Made by a program: the position numbers and the translations under genes. A DNA stretch of 64,000 nt from Salvator merianae. Lineage: Eukaryota; Chordata; Lepidosauria; Squamata; Teiidae. The notes below the pieces were generated by a model. That model saw only the letters and a list, made by a program, of their open reading frames with translations. It was not told the DNA's origin and searched no databases. Where the stretch lies: the NCBI GenBank assembly GCA_003586115.2, contig QVOM02000116.1:30171062-30235061 (forward strand). The letters run 5' to 3'. This document shows, piece by piece, positions 1 through 14,000 of the stretch (position 1 is its first letter; each line of letters starts with the position of its first letter).

Positions 1-98
1 TGGCTGTTCGCGGGGCCTCCGTGCCTCCGTACTGCCACAGCAGGTCACTAGCGATCAGCTGCAGCAGTATGGAGGCCCGGAGGCCTGGCAAACAGCCA
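1..98. repeat. Foldback repeat at the left edge (40-bp arms)
   Basis: Bases 1-40 and 59-98 are reverse complements at 33 of 40 positions, with an 18-base spacer. The arms are GC-rich (GGCCTCC, TACTGC), unlike the AT-rich surroundings, as expected for a nonautonomous foldback DNA element or a hairpin. The left end may extend outside the window. No coding content is seen. It lies in the CFAP69 intron after exon 20. Confidence 0.6.
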
Positions 99-259
99 TG
101 ACGTGCTTTGCACAGGACACAAACACCCGAGCGTAAAGCCAGCAGCTGCCACTGCATACCACAGAAGAGATCACAGACATAACCATTCCTATGGTTGCCA
201 GCAAAGGAATTAATTTGTGAATAAATAGCTGCCTCTAACAAGTCAGTTCTGTTGCTTAC

Positions 260-457
260 CTTGGCGTAATATCTTTCTTCCTCCTGAAGTTCCTGGTATT
301 TCTGGCTTTCAATCATTTCAGTTTGGAGGGACATGACCATTTTCCCAACATTTTGAAATGCTTCTGTAATAACCTGCAACACTTCCTGATCAGGAGTGAC
401 TGGTCTGATTTTTTCTTTTCTTAGTTCTGCACAGACCTCACCCCAGATTTCACCAAC
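260..457 (-). CDS. CFAP69: CFAP69 coding exon 20 (residues 759-824), last exon in window
   Basis: The acceptor is ATAAAG and the donor is GTAAGC, with both ends in phase 0. It encodes VGEIWGEVCAELRKEKIRPV and then GKMVMSLQTEMIESQKYQEL, ending in ERYYAK. This is the start of the charged C-terminal coiled-coil-like tail. The remaining C-terminal exons must lie to the left of the window. Confidence 0.93.
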
Positions 458-3400
458 CTTTATGAAAAAGACCCATACAAGAAAAGATTTGATAGATACT
501 TTGTATTTTAAACATGCACTCTTCACAACACAGACATTACAGGAAAACTATTTTTTTTTCCAGAATTATTTTTGCAAGCTTACAGATGCAAGAGCAGAAC
601 TGGCAATTCATTTTTAGAAAAGCTGAACACCAGTCTAAATTTGATGCTATATGGTCTAGAATAGTATTAAGCAAGGTGAACTACAACCTCTTTAAGCCTC
701 AGTCAGCTTGATGAACAGCAAGGAGTGATGAAGCTGCTGTTCAGCATCATTTAGAGAGTATAGTTTGGTTCACTCTGATCAACAGGGAAAAGAATATAGA
801 AAGCTGCTACCTACTGCTCCATCTAGCTCAACTTGTTCTATCCTAGCTTCAGATTTCCAGGTTAACAAACACGATTTGTTCCCTGTTGTAACTGAAAATG
901 CCAGGCTTTACTAATCATGTATGTTAAAAAATTAGATACCTTGAACCTTTCTGCATGGGGCCTTGATCCCAATCAGGAGCCTCTATGGTCATCTTCTGGG
1001 CTGCATAGATCTGCATGTTAATATGGATCTGTGAGGCCATGCTCCCCACTGGAATACTCTGTTTGCATTAGATGGAGTGTGCTCTGTATTAGGGAGGCCC
1101 TGTTCGGTATAACCTGTAAACACAATTAAATGTGTCTATTGGCATACCAGACGGCCTGATCCAGAACACAGGAGGTGGACAGAAGGCACATCTCCTGTGT
1201 TCATGACTAGCAAGGGACCTCTTCAGTGACACACTGTAGCACTCTGCTGAAATAAGCCCCCCAGAAACTTCTAGCCCTTGGAGGCATCAGAACCTAGTCT
1301 CAAAGCCCATGTGTGCTTTGAGGTCATGCCATGGGTTGATCTATTGTGCAGACAGTGCTGATCCAGCCCATATCTTTTTGTGGTTGGAATCAGCGGACCC
1401 GACTGTTCCAGACCCACTGATTCCGATCATAGATTTTTCAATGCAGAAAGACCCCTTTAGACCCCTACACTAAATCCAGCCAATAAGGACAAAGTAGGTA
1501 ATCCCTTAACAGGACAAGATATAATGAGTAGGTTAGAACTGATACAAATTCTTCATAATACTTCATTATTTCAAGATGTGCGTAAGCGGCAAATCAACAA
1601 ATTCCACAGGATGCTGTGCAAGCAGCTGTTCCTGTCTCCTTACTCTGCCATGTGATACACAGTAAATATGCTGATACCACTCTATGAGGGCTAGGAGCAT
1701 CAGCAATTTTAACATTTATCTAAACTTATATGTCAATGAATTTTAAAAAAGGAAAAATTGTATTAGGTATGATTTTTTTTCCATTTTAAAACAGTGAAGA
1801 GCAAAGAGTTTTACACTAATCCTTAAGTTGTACTGGAAATAAATGATAAACAATATACTTACCTTAAAGTCAAGATATCTACGTATGATAGCAAGAGTAA
1901 CAAAGTCCTTTGCAGACAGGCCAGGCAAATTTTCAAAACCTAAAGTAAGATATCAATAGTTATCTTTACAAAGATTTTAATTATTTTTATTTTTCAGCAA
2001 AGCAAGCTGATTTTATCAAGAATCCAGCAGCAGAATTAGGCAAGATCTGCACAAAAGCAAGCTAAGTGCAAGTACTCTTCATGTAGTGATATGCTGTACA
2101 CAGATTGCTACTGCACCTGGCATCAAGACTGAAGCCAATTATTCCCCAGCTGCAATCATGACACCAGGGGAAGTCTCTCACCCTTGTCATCAAGCTCAAA
2201 GCTGGGGATTCCCTGGCTGTGATCTTGATGTTGGGTGAGGCTGCAATCTTGACACTGGGGGAAGCCTTCTCCACATTCCAAGGCCAAGATCAACTGAGTT
2301 CTTGATGATGGAGGGTGGGGGGGCTTCCCCAGCATCAAAGGGAATCCCCTGCTATGATCGTGACGATGGAATGGACATACTGAACACAAGAAATGGCTCC
2401 ATGAGCCATTTCTTGTGTATAATGCCATTGTGAAGGCCATCAAGGGGACAGCTAAATCCCCTCAAGAGTCAGCAGTGACAGGACAGCAATAGGATTGTTG
2501 ATACAAGGGAAGAGTGGGACAAAGAGCTGTGGGAGCTCTCCATCCCACTCTGCCATTTAAGTGCTTTATGAGTGCATACACCAGCCTTACAGGAGGATGA
2601 GTGCAGCATCCATGCAGGTACTTCTCTCACCCTGTGCACTGAATAAGCCATTAGAGGGCAGGTCATGCCTACCCTCACCCCTTATGGTGCATTCATGGTG
2701 ACATAAAGGTGCCATGTGGATCCTGCCTTATTCTACCTGGGAATTCTGCTGTTCCAAAACCCATAGCGCATCACATGGTCCCAGCAACAGCTTTCGATAT
2801 AAGCAGGGGATGGATGACCTATGACAAGTAATCCTCCTATTCCTAAGCTTATGGTAAAATTGTACCTACTAAAAAGCATTATTAAGTGACTGAAACCTGT
2901 TTTCCTTCTCTTACCTTCCCCGTTCACAGTTGTGACCACTCCTTTCCCAGCTCACATAGTCGAAGGAATGGATGGTACTTATGAATTTCTTTAAGTGTCA
3001 CTGTTAATTTCAGTGCCCTGCAAATGCTCTTGCATGCTAGCTTTGGTTATGTAACAGCTGTTTTTTACTATTTTATATCCAACTACTCAGAAACTAAAGT
3101 CTGAGAAAATGTATAAAGAATGTTCTCCTACCTAGTTTACATATTATACAATAAATCTTTGCCCTCATATTTTCAGCAACATCCATGACAGCAATAGTGG
3201 GACAACTAGAGGGCACTGGGATCACTTCTTGCTTTTTTTGAAACTGGCCAACCAGTGGCTTCTTTGTGTCTATAAAAAAAGAGAAAAAGAAAAGTTACAT
3301 TTCCACTCAGATTCAGATATCCAGCCATTGCTACTGAACCATTTTACATGATTATGTATCTGTTGGATACCACATATTGAAAAATGCAGCACCATTAAAA

Positions 3401-6400
3401 ATGCATATGTTACTTCAGATTATTGATATCTGGTTTGTTGACTGCAGACATTTTTGAAGAACACAATTTTTTTCTGATGAAAAACCTGCAACAGAAGGGC
3501 TGAAAGCACAGGAATATTCACAACTGCTCTCTAGACAGTGCCCCATTGATGGGACATCCTTTCTGAAAAGCTGACCTTGTGTCTGGGCGACATCTTTGAG
3601 GCTGGTTCAGAAGGCTGCAGTCCTGGTGAAGACTTTCTCAACCACAGGCTGAGTAAGGTAGACACATCCCACTCTTCCAGATACTGGCCTGGGGGCATTT
3701 CCTACAGGAAATTTCCTACAGAAGTGCACCAAATGGGATTTCCTGCCCTGGTCTTGGGATGCCCCTTCCACATCTTCAGTGTGTGATGAATGTGACTGAG
3801 GATTATTTTGCCTGCCCTGACCTATGGAGAACTGAGGGTCACACTAAGAGTCTCGCTTGCATGCCCTTGCATGTAACAACGGCGGAACATCTATAGTTGT
3901 TTGCAATCCTTGATGCTCTAGCTACTAGATTTGCTACTTAGATTTATACATATTATATATTTTGCTTGAAGTTTTCCACATGGCTGATCTCATTTTTTAA
4001 AAAAAAACGATTACCTCTCTAAATATTATAACTCCACGCCACTGTTTATACTTTAATTCGTGAGTTGTTTAAGAAGAAGCTCAAAGGTGGAACACAGGTT
4101 TAATATCTTTAATTTGATTAGAGAATGAAAATTACATTGTGATAAATTCTTTAACAAGTTTTAGTCTTACTTGTACAAGTAAGGAAAACAATGTTAAAAG
4201 AAAATTCAGTTTCGAAAAATTGCCTTCATTAAAAAATGCAAAGAATTAAACAAATACCATCTAGTGGTAAAATTAATAATAGTTTAGCTACACCCATTAC
4301 ACACTATAATGTGCCTCTATATGGTTTGATCCTGGATTGTGTTATACTATAAATCTTAATGCTAGATGGAAACCTGGAGGTAACATATTCCAATCTCTAG
4401 TCCAGTGCTGTAACTATAAACGAAGATGCAGCTATAGAGCTTTAAAGGGAGCAGCATCTATAGTATCTCTGTAGCCGCCCAGCATTTGCTTTAATACTCC
4501 TGGAGAAAAATTAACACCCCTGTAATTAAATTAACTTCTTCTGTAATTAAAATAGTGCCTATGTTGTGATCAGCTATCCGTTCAGCTACTTCCTGGTTTG
4601 TCCCAAATGTCGGCAGCACTACGGATACTTCCAACGTTGTTACTGGAATGGTGCTGAGAGCTCCATCACTAGACAGTGGGAACGGAGCTACGGAGCTGTC
4701 GGCACCATTTCAGAGCTCTGTTGGACTGGCTATCTGTTACCCGAAATGTCCAGGAGATAAATAACTTTTTACCTGGCACCAAGAGACGCCTCGGTGCTTT
4801 GTTAGCACTGTGGGAGCTTTTATTGTTAAAACAGAAATTGCGGCAAGAGCTGCATAAATCCTTTTCACCAGGTACCCATGGAAATGGTGAACAGAATCCC
4901 TGATTGAACGATTCTGCACTTGCTTCAGTAATCGGTTGCATGAATGGGAGGCTGCAGAGTCCCTCCTCCCTTCTGCCAAATCCCTCCTCCGCTCACGCAG
5001 GGGAGGGATTTACGGGGAAAAGTCGCCTCAAGAGCACAATTCAGCCGATTGTAAAAGAGTCGTCTCTGGGCTGCTGCAGAAAGGCTTGGGGGTACTTCCC
5101 TGGAAAGCTTTATGGACTCCGCAGCTTCAGTTCAACCGGAAGTCAACCGAAGTCTGATCACACCCTAATAGTAACTGAGACTAGTTCCAAGGAAAAACTT
5201 TGAATGTCTTCTTCATGGATACAAAAGAGAAGAAATAGGCATCTGAACAAGCCCAAAGCTTTAGAAGGTTCACTTTGGATGCAACGGTAAAGTAGGATTT
5301 CCTGTTCTTTCTTAACTGTTTCTTTGTTTTTCTTGATATGCTTTAAATATGTAATTGCAAAGGCACAACTTGAAGAATTAAAACTTAATTTTTTTCAGTT
5401 ACAGCTGTAATTATCTAAAATTATCTCATATTTACCAACAATTCTCCCAGTCTTATCGTGTTTCACTCCCATATCATCTTCTTCTTCTCTCCATAAATTT
5501 ATAAGTAGATTAGCTGCTGTCTGGTCTTTTTTCCCCCGCCACGTATTGATGTGAGCAGTAGTCTTAGGATTGTCACAAAATTCTACTAGTATACCAAGAA
5601 TTTGATTGCAAACATTCTTTTGATTCAACTTCACAAAAGAAAAACAAGGAAAGAATTATAAAAATAACTACAGAAAAATGAAAATTCTATTTTTATGATT
5701 ACATATAAAAGACATCAGCATTCTGAGGTATCGGTCCAACATACACATAGTGGTTCAAATACTCAAATGCAAAAAGAATGCTATTTCCTAATAGTGAATA
5801 CTGTTAAAAAATCTTTTGCTTTTTTAAAATTGTGTTATTAGAAATTGCTGGTAAGAGCCCTAAGATGATTGGGTATATTCAGGACATGAATACTGTAAGA
5901 GGCTCTTAATCACTTGGGAGCAAAGCACATTGGAACTGCAGAGAGCTTTGAACTGAATTTAAATATAAAACTTATATCTTGCCATTGGGTTCAAGTGAAT
6001 TTAGCTCTGGAGTGTCACAGTTTGGTCAATCCAGTCTACGATATCCTAATATAGATAAACCAGTGTTTAGAGGAAGGCAAATGGTGTGATTAAACGGCAT
6101 TTGGTTTCTACAATTTTGTGATATTTCACGTGATATCTAATCACAGAAGTCTATGTAACTGTGTTTAACTGCCTACATAACTGTGCCATGTAGATTTGGT
6201 CCTCTTTCTTTTTATGGAAGTATAGGAGATGCTGCAGTCAATATCAAACAGTGCCCTTCATTTACATTTTTTACCCAGTGGCTTTCTGTGAACCGAGACC
6301 ATGGGTCAAAGTGCCAGTAGGATTCAGTTTCATTTTCATAACTGCATTTTGGGAAGGATGTGTTCTGTAACCTCATTTAAGAAGTGCTGAATAAAGTATG

Positions 6401-9400
6401 ACAACTTAAAAGCTGGTATGCAAAATGACATTGGAATAAATTCCACTGAGTTGAATCACACAGGAGAATACTGTCTTTAGGAAAGGCTTTCAGGACAATA
6501 GAAAAAAGTAGAGGAAGAGGAAGAAAATCTAGCCCACTCCCCCTTCTTCTTTTTAATCAGAGCCAAAACCCCTGTCTTCATCACGGTACAAAAATCAGTT
6601 CTGGCTCTGATGGATCAGTACCGGCAGCACTCAGCAATTTCAAAGTCAACCCCAAAGGATTGAACTTCCCTTCCATCCACAGTCATACCTGGCAAAAGGC
6701 AACTGAGGAAATCTGGCAAAAAAACAAATTGTCCCTCTTTCTAGCCCTTTTCTTTTTTTTACTTGGAGGACAGGCAAGAGAAGTGAAGAGATGCTGAACT
6801 CACTGCTTCCCTAATGGCTGTAGCAGCTATGGCCACTAACCAAAAAAAAAAAAAAAGGAAGTGGAGACAATCGCTCCAGCTGGAGCTAACAGTGCCTGGC
6901 AAAGTAAAAAACAGATGACGTGTGGCAAAACCCTGTCTGCCAGTGCTATTGTTACCTGGACAGGTGGGGAATCAACTGCCACCTATGGGCAAAGTGAACG
7001 GCACCAAGCCATTAATGAATGGTAATGCCGCAGAGGAAGAAAAACCAGGCTGCTGGAGATGTAAAACAAAAAGGCTAGCTTCCCCACTGTCTGGAGCTAC
7101 TGTCTTCATCCTAAGCACTGCAGCTCCCATGGGAAATGCAGCTACTCTGCTGAGCTGAGGAAAGAGCAGGTAGTGTAAGGAAAGGGTAGCCGTAGTTTAT
7201 CTAATGGCTGTTTCCCCAGCTAAATGCAGAGACTTTTGCCAGCATTTTAGGCAAAATTGTCTCCCTGCTGCTCAGGCCTTCAAACAAAAGGGGTCACAGA
7301 TCTGGCCCCACAGTGATAGGACAGGCGGCAGGTGTGCAAAGCCATTACCTCCTTAGGGGAGGGGTGAGGTATTGCTCCTTCAAAAATAGTATTGTGAAGG
7401 AAAAAAATCAAAAGGCATTCAAATACAACACTCATGGAAAAACTTTCCAGATGGGAAAGCAACACTTCTTTGGGAGTAAGGCACTCCCAACACCAGGGCA
7501 AAGCAACTGAGGCTGAGGCGGCAAGGACTTCCTTTTTCAATGCTGCACAGTGCCACCTACAGGTCGTTCAGGGTGAAGCAAGGAGGAAATATCCCCGGTC
7601 AAGTCCAAACGTGACCATTGAGAAAGAGCTTAATGCCCTGCAATTTGTCTTTTCTGGATTGCTGTGCCTATAAAAGAAATGTCTTTTTGCATCACTGTAG
7701 GTTAAAAAAAACACATACATTTTTCATTTCAAGCACACAGTTTACATGTGCTCATTCTTGGAATCATATTTGTGCTAGTGATAGATTTTGCATATGAGAT
7801 TTGCTTCTCTGTGCACTTATGGCTTCTGCAATGACAGTACTGTTTATGGCTGTACCTACCAGAAGCAAATCCAGGAGGGTAAAGAGTCCTTCTTTTTCAA
7901 GAAAATAGTCCTCTAAAATGGTACAGCCCATGACACAGCACCTTAGATTATAATAATTTTTGTATAGAATCAGTTTTGTTTACACAAAAAAACACATGGA
8001 ATTCAGACAAATCGTTTTAATGATTACCCAGAAACACATAGTTATGTACTAGTCTCACTCAGGGAAGACTGGCAAAATAGAAAAGGCAGGGTGAGGGGGG
8101 GAAGGGTCCTATATTGATTCATATGAGGCATCTAAAGCCTGAAAATGCAGTTGTGATCTGTGCAAGAACAGAAGCAAGCTAGAGGTAAGAAAAATACTTC
8201 AAAAACTGCTGACCATCTTTTGCCAGTTATCCCTGGTCTGACCAACACAACATTACTACAGCTTGTAGATCATAGTTAGTACATAGTTTTCGCAAGTGTG
8301 CACGCACATGCTCTATCATTCAGATTCTTGACCTCTATTCTGCAAGTAATGATCCATTACAGTAAATGAATGCCTACATTGAGGAAAAATGATTACTTGC
8401 TATCAGTCTTTCATAAAGAGCTTAATCTGTCAAGCTGCTTCCATCTATTATGGAAATTGATAAAAAGGTATGGAAGTGTATTTGAGAGATGGAGAATAAT
8501 ATCTTTAGATAGCAATTTTAAAATAAGCTCCAATTTATATTTTCAATAATCTTGTTTTCAGGTTTATGACAAGTATCAATACAGATATACGAACTTCCAG
8601 AAGAAAGAAAATGCCAACTTATTTCCTCCAGCATTTTAAACAAAAGATATTTAAACAGTAGATATAACTGCAATTTAAAAAATACTGTTAAGCAGCCATA
8701 GGTAGCATGTATTTACATTACTATTATAATGTTCAAATGTTTTTGCATTGAAAGTAGCAATAAAAATAGATGTATTTACCATAAGCAATCCAGAGCACTA
8801 AAAAGAAGACGATTGTGCCCTAATCCACTATAGAATTTCTTCGAATCCATCTTCAAAAAAGGCAAAAGTGTATCTATACCTTCCCATCCAAAGAGTTCCT
8901 GTTTAACATATCAATAGACATGTTAATTTGGAAGAACTACTAATATTAACAATAATACTATGCAGAAATTATTACCATCACATCTCTTTCATCCTAGTCT
9001 CAATAAGTACAGGAATGAGGCTGACAGCAAAACTAACTTTAATCACATTAAAAGCAGGCCAGTTCCACCATTCTATAATGGATTCCCTTGAACAAACAGA
9101 CTCTACAGAGGAAAGAAAGACTGCAGAAGCTTAAATCGTCATTTTATTCTTTATATTGACATTGCCTTCTCAGGCAAGAAAGAATTCCAAGAGCAGTTTA
9201 AAGTCAGGTGGAAAGAGATATAATTCATGCTACTTGTCAAGATTTTGAATCTTCCCATAGGGAAGCACAAAGTGCAGTGGAGGGCTGCTTAAAAATGTAG
9301 AACAGACGAAAAAGAAACCATATCTCTTCTTTGGCAGCAGTCATCAACCTTCTTCTGATACTGAAGAAGAACGCTGTCTGAATGGGAAGGGGACATTTGG

Positions 9401-10980
9401 ATTTTTTCCCTCCTTTTTTTTTTTCTTTTTTGCAGCTATCCCAGTAGCTGAAGAAGAGGAAGAAAAAATCTCTGGGCCTTTTCTCATTGGTCATGCCGTG
9501 ATCTGAACCATTAGGTCTGGACGAGCGAGGGTCGCTGGTTTGTACCACAGCAAGGTGTGGTCTGGAACAGCACCATTTGCACAACAGCCTTGAATCTCAT
9601 ACGAACTTTGGGGCCAGCCTCCGATGACTCTGAAGGGCTATGAATGAATGTTTCTAGCTTTGGAGCCCTCAGGGAACCCATTTCAGTGATGCACGTTAGT
9701 GTGCCACTGAAATAGGTTCACTGGTAGTCCAGCACATTGAAGCATGCCTTCTGCATGCTTCTGTGTTCCAGACTAGGCCACGCTGTATGCTGGATATTGA
9801 GGTCTCGATATTGAGGTCTACTGGTGATCCAGATCAGGGGCCTCTTGATCAGGATCATGCTCTGCCCTGCGTGGATGGAGTGTACCAGTGATGGGTAGGG
9901 CCTCCCCATACTTTACGCTAACATGTGGAAGGGAGGCCTTATGTACTTGGTGAAAAGGAATACCAACAAGTGCAGAAAGGCTCTGTGTCAAAAGCAGCTT
10001 CTGCTCTGAGTCAAAAATTAAAAGATATTGTTCCCTTCCTTTCTGGCAGCAATCTTTCTTATTATCAGAAATACAGGGAAGGGCTTTCTTTATGTATACA
10101 TTATCCCCTCCCGCTATGGGCAAAAGAAACTTGAGGTGGTTTATGGTACTGATTTGTCTATCTTACCCCAGTTTCTTGGAAGGCTGAGGGGGCTTCTGGT
10201 GATGAGTAGAAAGATAAATAGAGACATCCTCTTTAATGTCTAGGCCAAGCGAACAGGACTTGTCAGCAGCAACCTTTTAAGAACCTTTAGCAAGCTCAAG
10301 ACTTGACTGGAGTTCAGACCACAGGAAAGCAGCTGAATTAGCCCAGTCAGAAACAGAGGCAGGAGCATCCAAGGCACTAACCAAAGGGGCTCATTCAGAA
10401 TGCTACTTTTTGAGATTTGTTCTGAGTAACAAAACTCAAAAAGCATTCCATGCACACCCCAATCTTCCAGCATCATCCCACAATACGCTAGTTTTCTACT
10501 GTTCTTTCAAAGCCAAAAGAGGAAAAAAAGCAAAGTGCCCAGGATATATTGAACCAAAACATAATCACGTATCACATGCCATTGTAATGGTATTATTCAC
10601 AATTCCACAACACCACTTGCATATGACATCAATAAAACTACTTTAAAACAAACCTTTCTGTGAATATTATTTTCACAAAGAGTTGATAATATGAGTAATA
10701 TATCAGTCTGAATTTCCATCAAAATGGCATCTTCTTTATAATTGTTTCTGGTAAATTTTAAGATACCTAGTAAAATGTACAAGTGGATATTATCAAGTTT
10801 ACTTCTGAAGAACAATCCACATTAAAAACATATACATGATACAAATTATTATGTAAGATGCATTAAAAGATATAGAGAAAAACACCTGTAATTAGATTTC
10901 CCATAATCAAGAAACTCTGTAAGATCATAAGTCATATTATAAATTGTATCCACAAATAATAATAAATCAGTATCCTCATA

Positions 10981-11036
<56 letters not shown>

Positions 11037-14000
11037 ATAGGTGTTATATACATGTTCATATATGAAAATGACAAAATCTACTACAATTATTTATAGTCAG
11101 ATTAACCCTATTCACAGCATTCCCACTAATCCAAGTCTGAGATTTATTTTTAAACCATGAACACACATGACGCCTAATCTCCAGTTTCGGAAGACAGGCA
11201 GGGTGCCTCGAAACACCACTTGTAGGAAATCAAGAGCAGATGAGGGTTTCATCTTCTGATTGAGAATGTGCAGAAGCAAGTGCCACTATGCAAGATAGGA
11301 TGCTGGACTAGATAGGCTATTCTTACATTCTAATTATTATAATTTGTATGGTGCTATTCCAATAGACTATTTTACATATAAACTACTTTTCTATATATTA
11401 TCCCTTTGACATTAGGAAGACATTCCTTGTCTGACTTTAATCATTTTTGTCACTTTAGTCATATAGCAGACATCCCAAATTCTTTCTAGCTGCATTTCAA
11501 CTATGGTCAGTTCTGCTTTTTCCCCTCAGTTCTGGGATACAGCCAAGTAAGATGATGTTAGTAGATATACAGTTAAGTTCAAAGCTCTATTACAATAACA
11601 TGAAGCTACCCAAATAATATATAAAAAAGGCCCATATTCTAATTTTTATTCATTTCATATCTTTCCCCTAAAAATACTTATTTTCCCCACAGGCCTGGAA
11701 CTGTTTAAGTTCCAGACCTGTGAGGAAACTACCCGACATGTTTAAGAACACTGACAGTCATTGTATTTAGGCTTTAGGCTACAGCTGTGGAGTCAGTACA
11801 CAAAACCTTCAACTCCGACTCCTCTGTTTGTAATTAGACTAACAGGGGGAGGGATACATGCATTTCTATACAACTTTGAACTCATATCCTGAGGGGCATC
11901 ACTTACTTTAGATACCTCCACTGATAATGGCATCTTCCTGGGTGGAATTTTTAATGTGCTATATTAGAATTTCCATTTAGGGTGCATCTGATATCGTAAA
12001 TTTAATCCGTATTGGACTGAATTCATCTTCTGATCATTCCTACATTTGCATTTTAACACAGACTCAATTCGGACTTACTCGTTCTCACACTGATGCTTTC
12101 TGTGCTTGGCATGGAGAAACCATACCTTTTCTGCCTCCACCCCTCACCAAATACCCCTCCCTGTGCAGTCAGTGATTGCCTGCAGGCCGAACGTTCAAAT
12201 CATTACTTCACAGGGGCAGGCAAGTCAAGCTCCACCCTCTGTATGTCCCTGCTACGGTCTCAGAATATGGATTCACTTTGTGGTATTACTAGTCATTCAC
12301 CATTCGCTCCTTCTCCCCCCCCCCCCAAGCCTGTATCTACACAAGCAGAACTTTAATACCACATGTACCACACAATTAAGCTTCTTAAGGGCAGATGGCG
12401 ATTTCTGCTTGATTGTAATTGTCCCAAGTCTAGAGTAGACTTCCCCAAGTCTACTCTATGAATAAATCCTCCAGAAATGTGGCCATCCCCAGAGAGGAAT
12501 TCTGTCAGTGTGTATGGCATTCTAGCAATATAAAAACGGGGAGGGTGAGATTTTTTCTTCTTATGCATTTTGCCTTGACCAATAATGCCTTGGCTCAAAT
12601 AAGATTGGTCTTCTGTACGCTTGATTTCTCTTTCTTAATGTTCTCATAATGCAAAACCATTGTATAGCAGACTATTAGCATTTAACCTGCCTTTCACAGT
12701 TGTCTTGGTCCTTGACTTTTTTTTTTTTATAAACCGTTGTCTTAAAAGGGAACTGTCCATTTCAATAGTACAAAAACCTCTGTAACATATACCATAAGGA
12801 TTCATTAGGAATGCAGGTTTTCTTGAAGATTCCTACACAGCTAATAAAACCCACTGAGTTAAAGATGTTTTAGACTTTGTGTCCTTCCAATGCTCAAGGA
12901 TTTACCTATCTAAAATCTTTGGGAATTCAATCACAAGTACACCGATCACTATACAAAATCAATCTGGCTGGCCAGAATTTCACCCAGCCAGAATCTCTTG
13001 AAGTGAAGCTCCCTGACCTAGATTCCATTAAGGAATTCGTTTTTTTTTTTTGTCAAGTACAAAAGGGTGGAGCTGATTGAGTGTGATTGCATGCTAGTAA
13101 ATTCTATATCAATATTCTTAAAATATTGTCTACACAGGATGAAAAAGGATAATTAAAGTTGTTTGTTACAAGTTAAAAAGTAGACTGTCAAATGGCAATG
13201 AAAATGAAAGTTGGAGACTCAAATTCAGCCTACCAGGCAATCGTATGGAAGCAAAGAGAACTTAAACTGTACTTCACCCAATAGTTGATGAATTGCTCCT
13301 TGATCACAAAGATCAAGATTCACAGTGTCATCACAAATGGACACGATAGGATTGAGCACTCTTAAACTGTAGCGCATCTGTGCAAGTTTGGTGCCGCGAC
13401 CACCTGTGCCATGGAAACTGTTGCCTTGACTATGAAAGGGTTCTGCAAACAAATGAAAATCAGAAATCATATTTTGAAGTGCAACAGAATTACATAGATT
13501 ATTATAAATTTTAACAGTATTCTTTACCTATTGTAACAGATGTTCCAGATCTTGTTTGAGGGAGTGTCTTTAAATGGACATTAGTACAGCTTTCTGATGG
13601 TCAAGTGCAAGAACTAATACTTGAAAGGAAGAAATGCTAGACATGAGAACTCTACTCTTCTGCATGATGAAAGGGGACATAAAACAGGGTTTGCTCTTCT
13701 ACCAAAAACAGCAAAGAATCAGAATATAAACCTTCAGTTTGTTTTCTGGGAGGACCTGTAGTTCTCCATTCCAGAAGGTCTAGTAAAAGGCTAGAAGACA
13801 GCATGCTGACTGGGCTGCAGTCTTTCCAAGACCATGTGGCCAGGGACAGTGGGGTGCTGCAGGCTGAAGGGGACTAGGCAGGAGCTCATAGATGCAATGG
13901 GGGAGATGGGGAGACATGATCCAGGGAGGAGGTAGGGATGATGGGTGAATGGGGAGATGGGGGATCTAATGTGAGGGCAATTAAACCAACAATCTATTCT

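Noticed and set aside
4669..5203. Several overlapping 70-99-codon frames on both strands in CFAP69 intron 17
   Set aside because: They overlap in many frames, show no homology, and lie in a less AT-rich block with fewer stops. None has a matching splice context.
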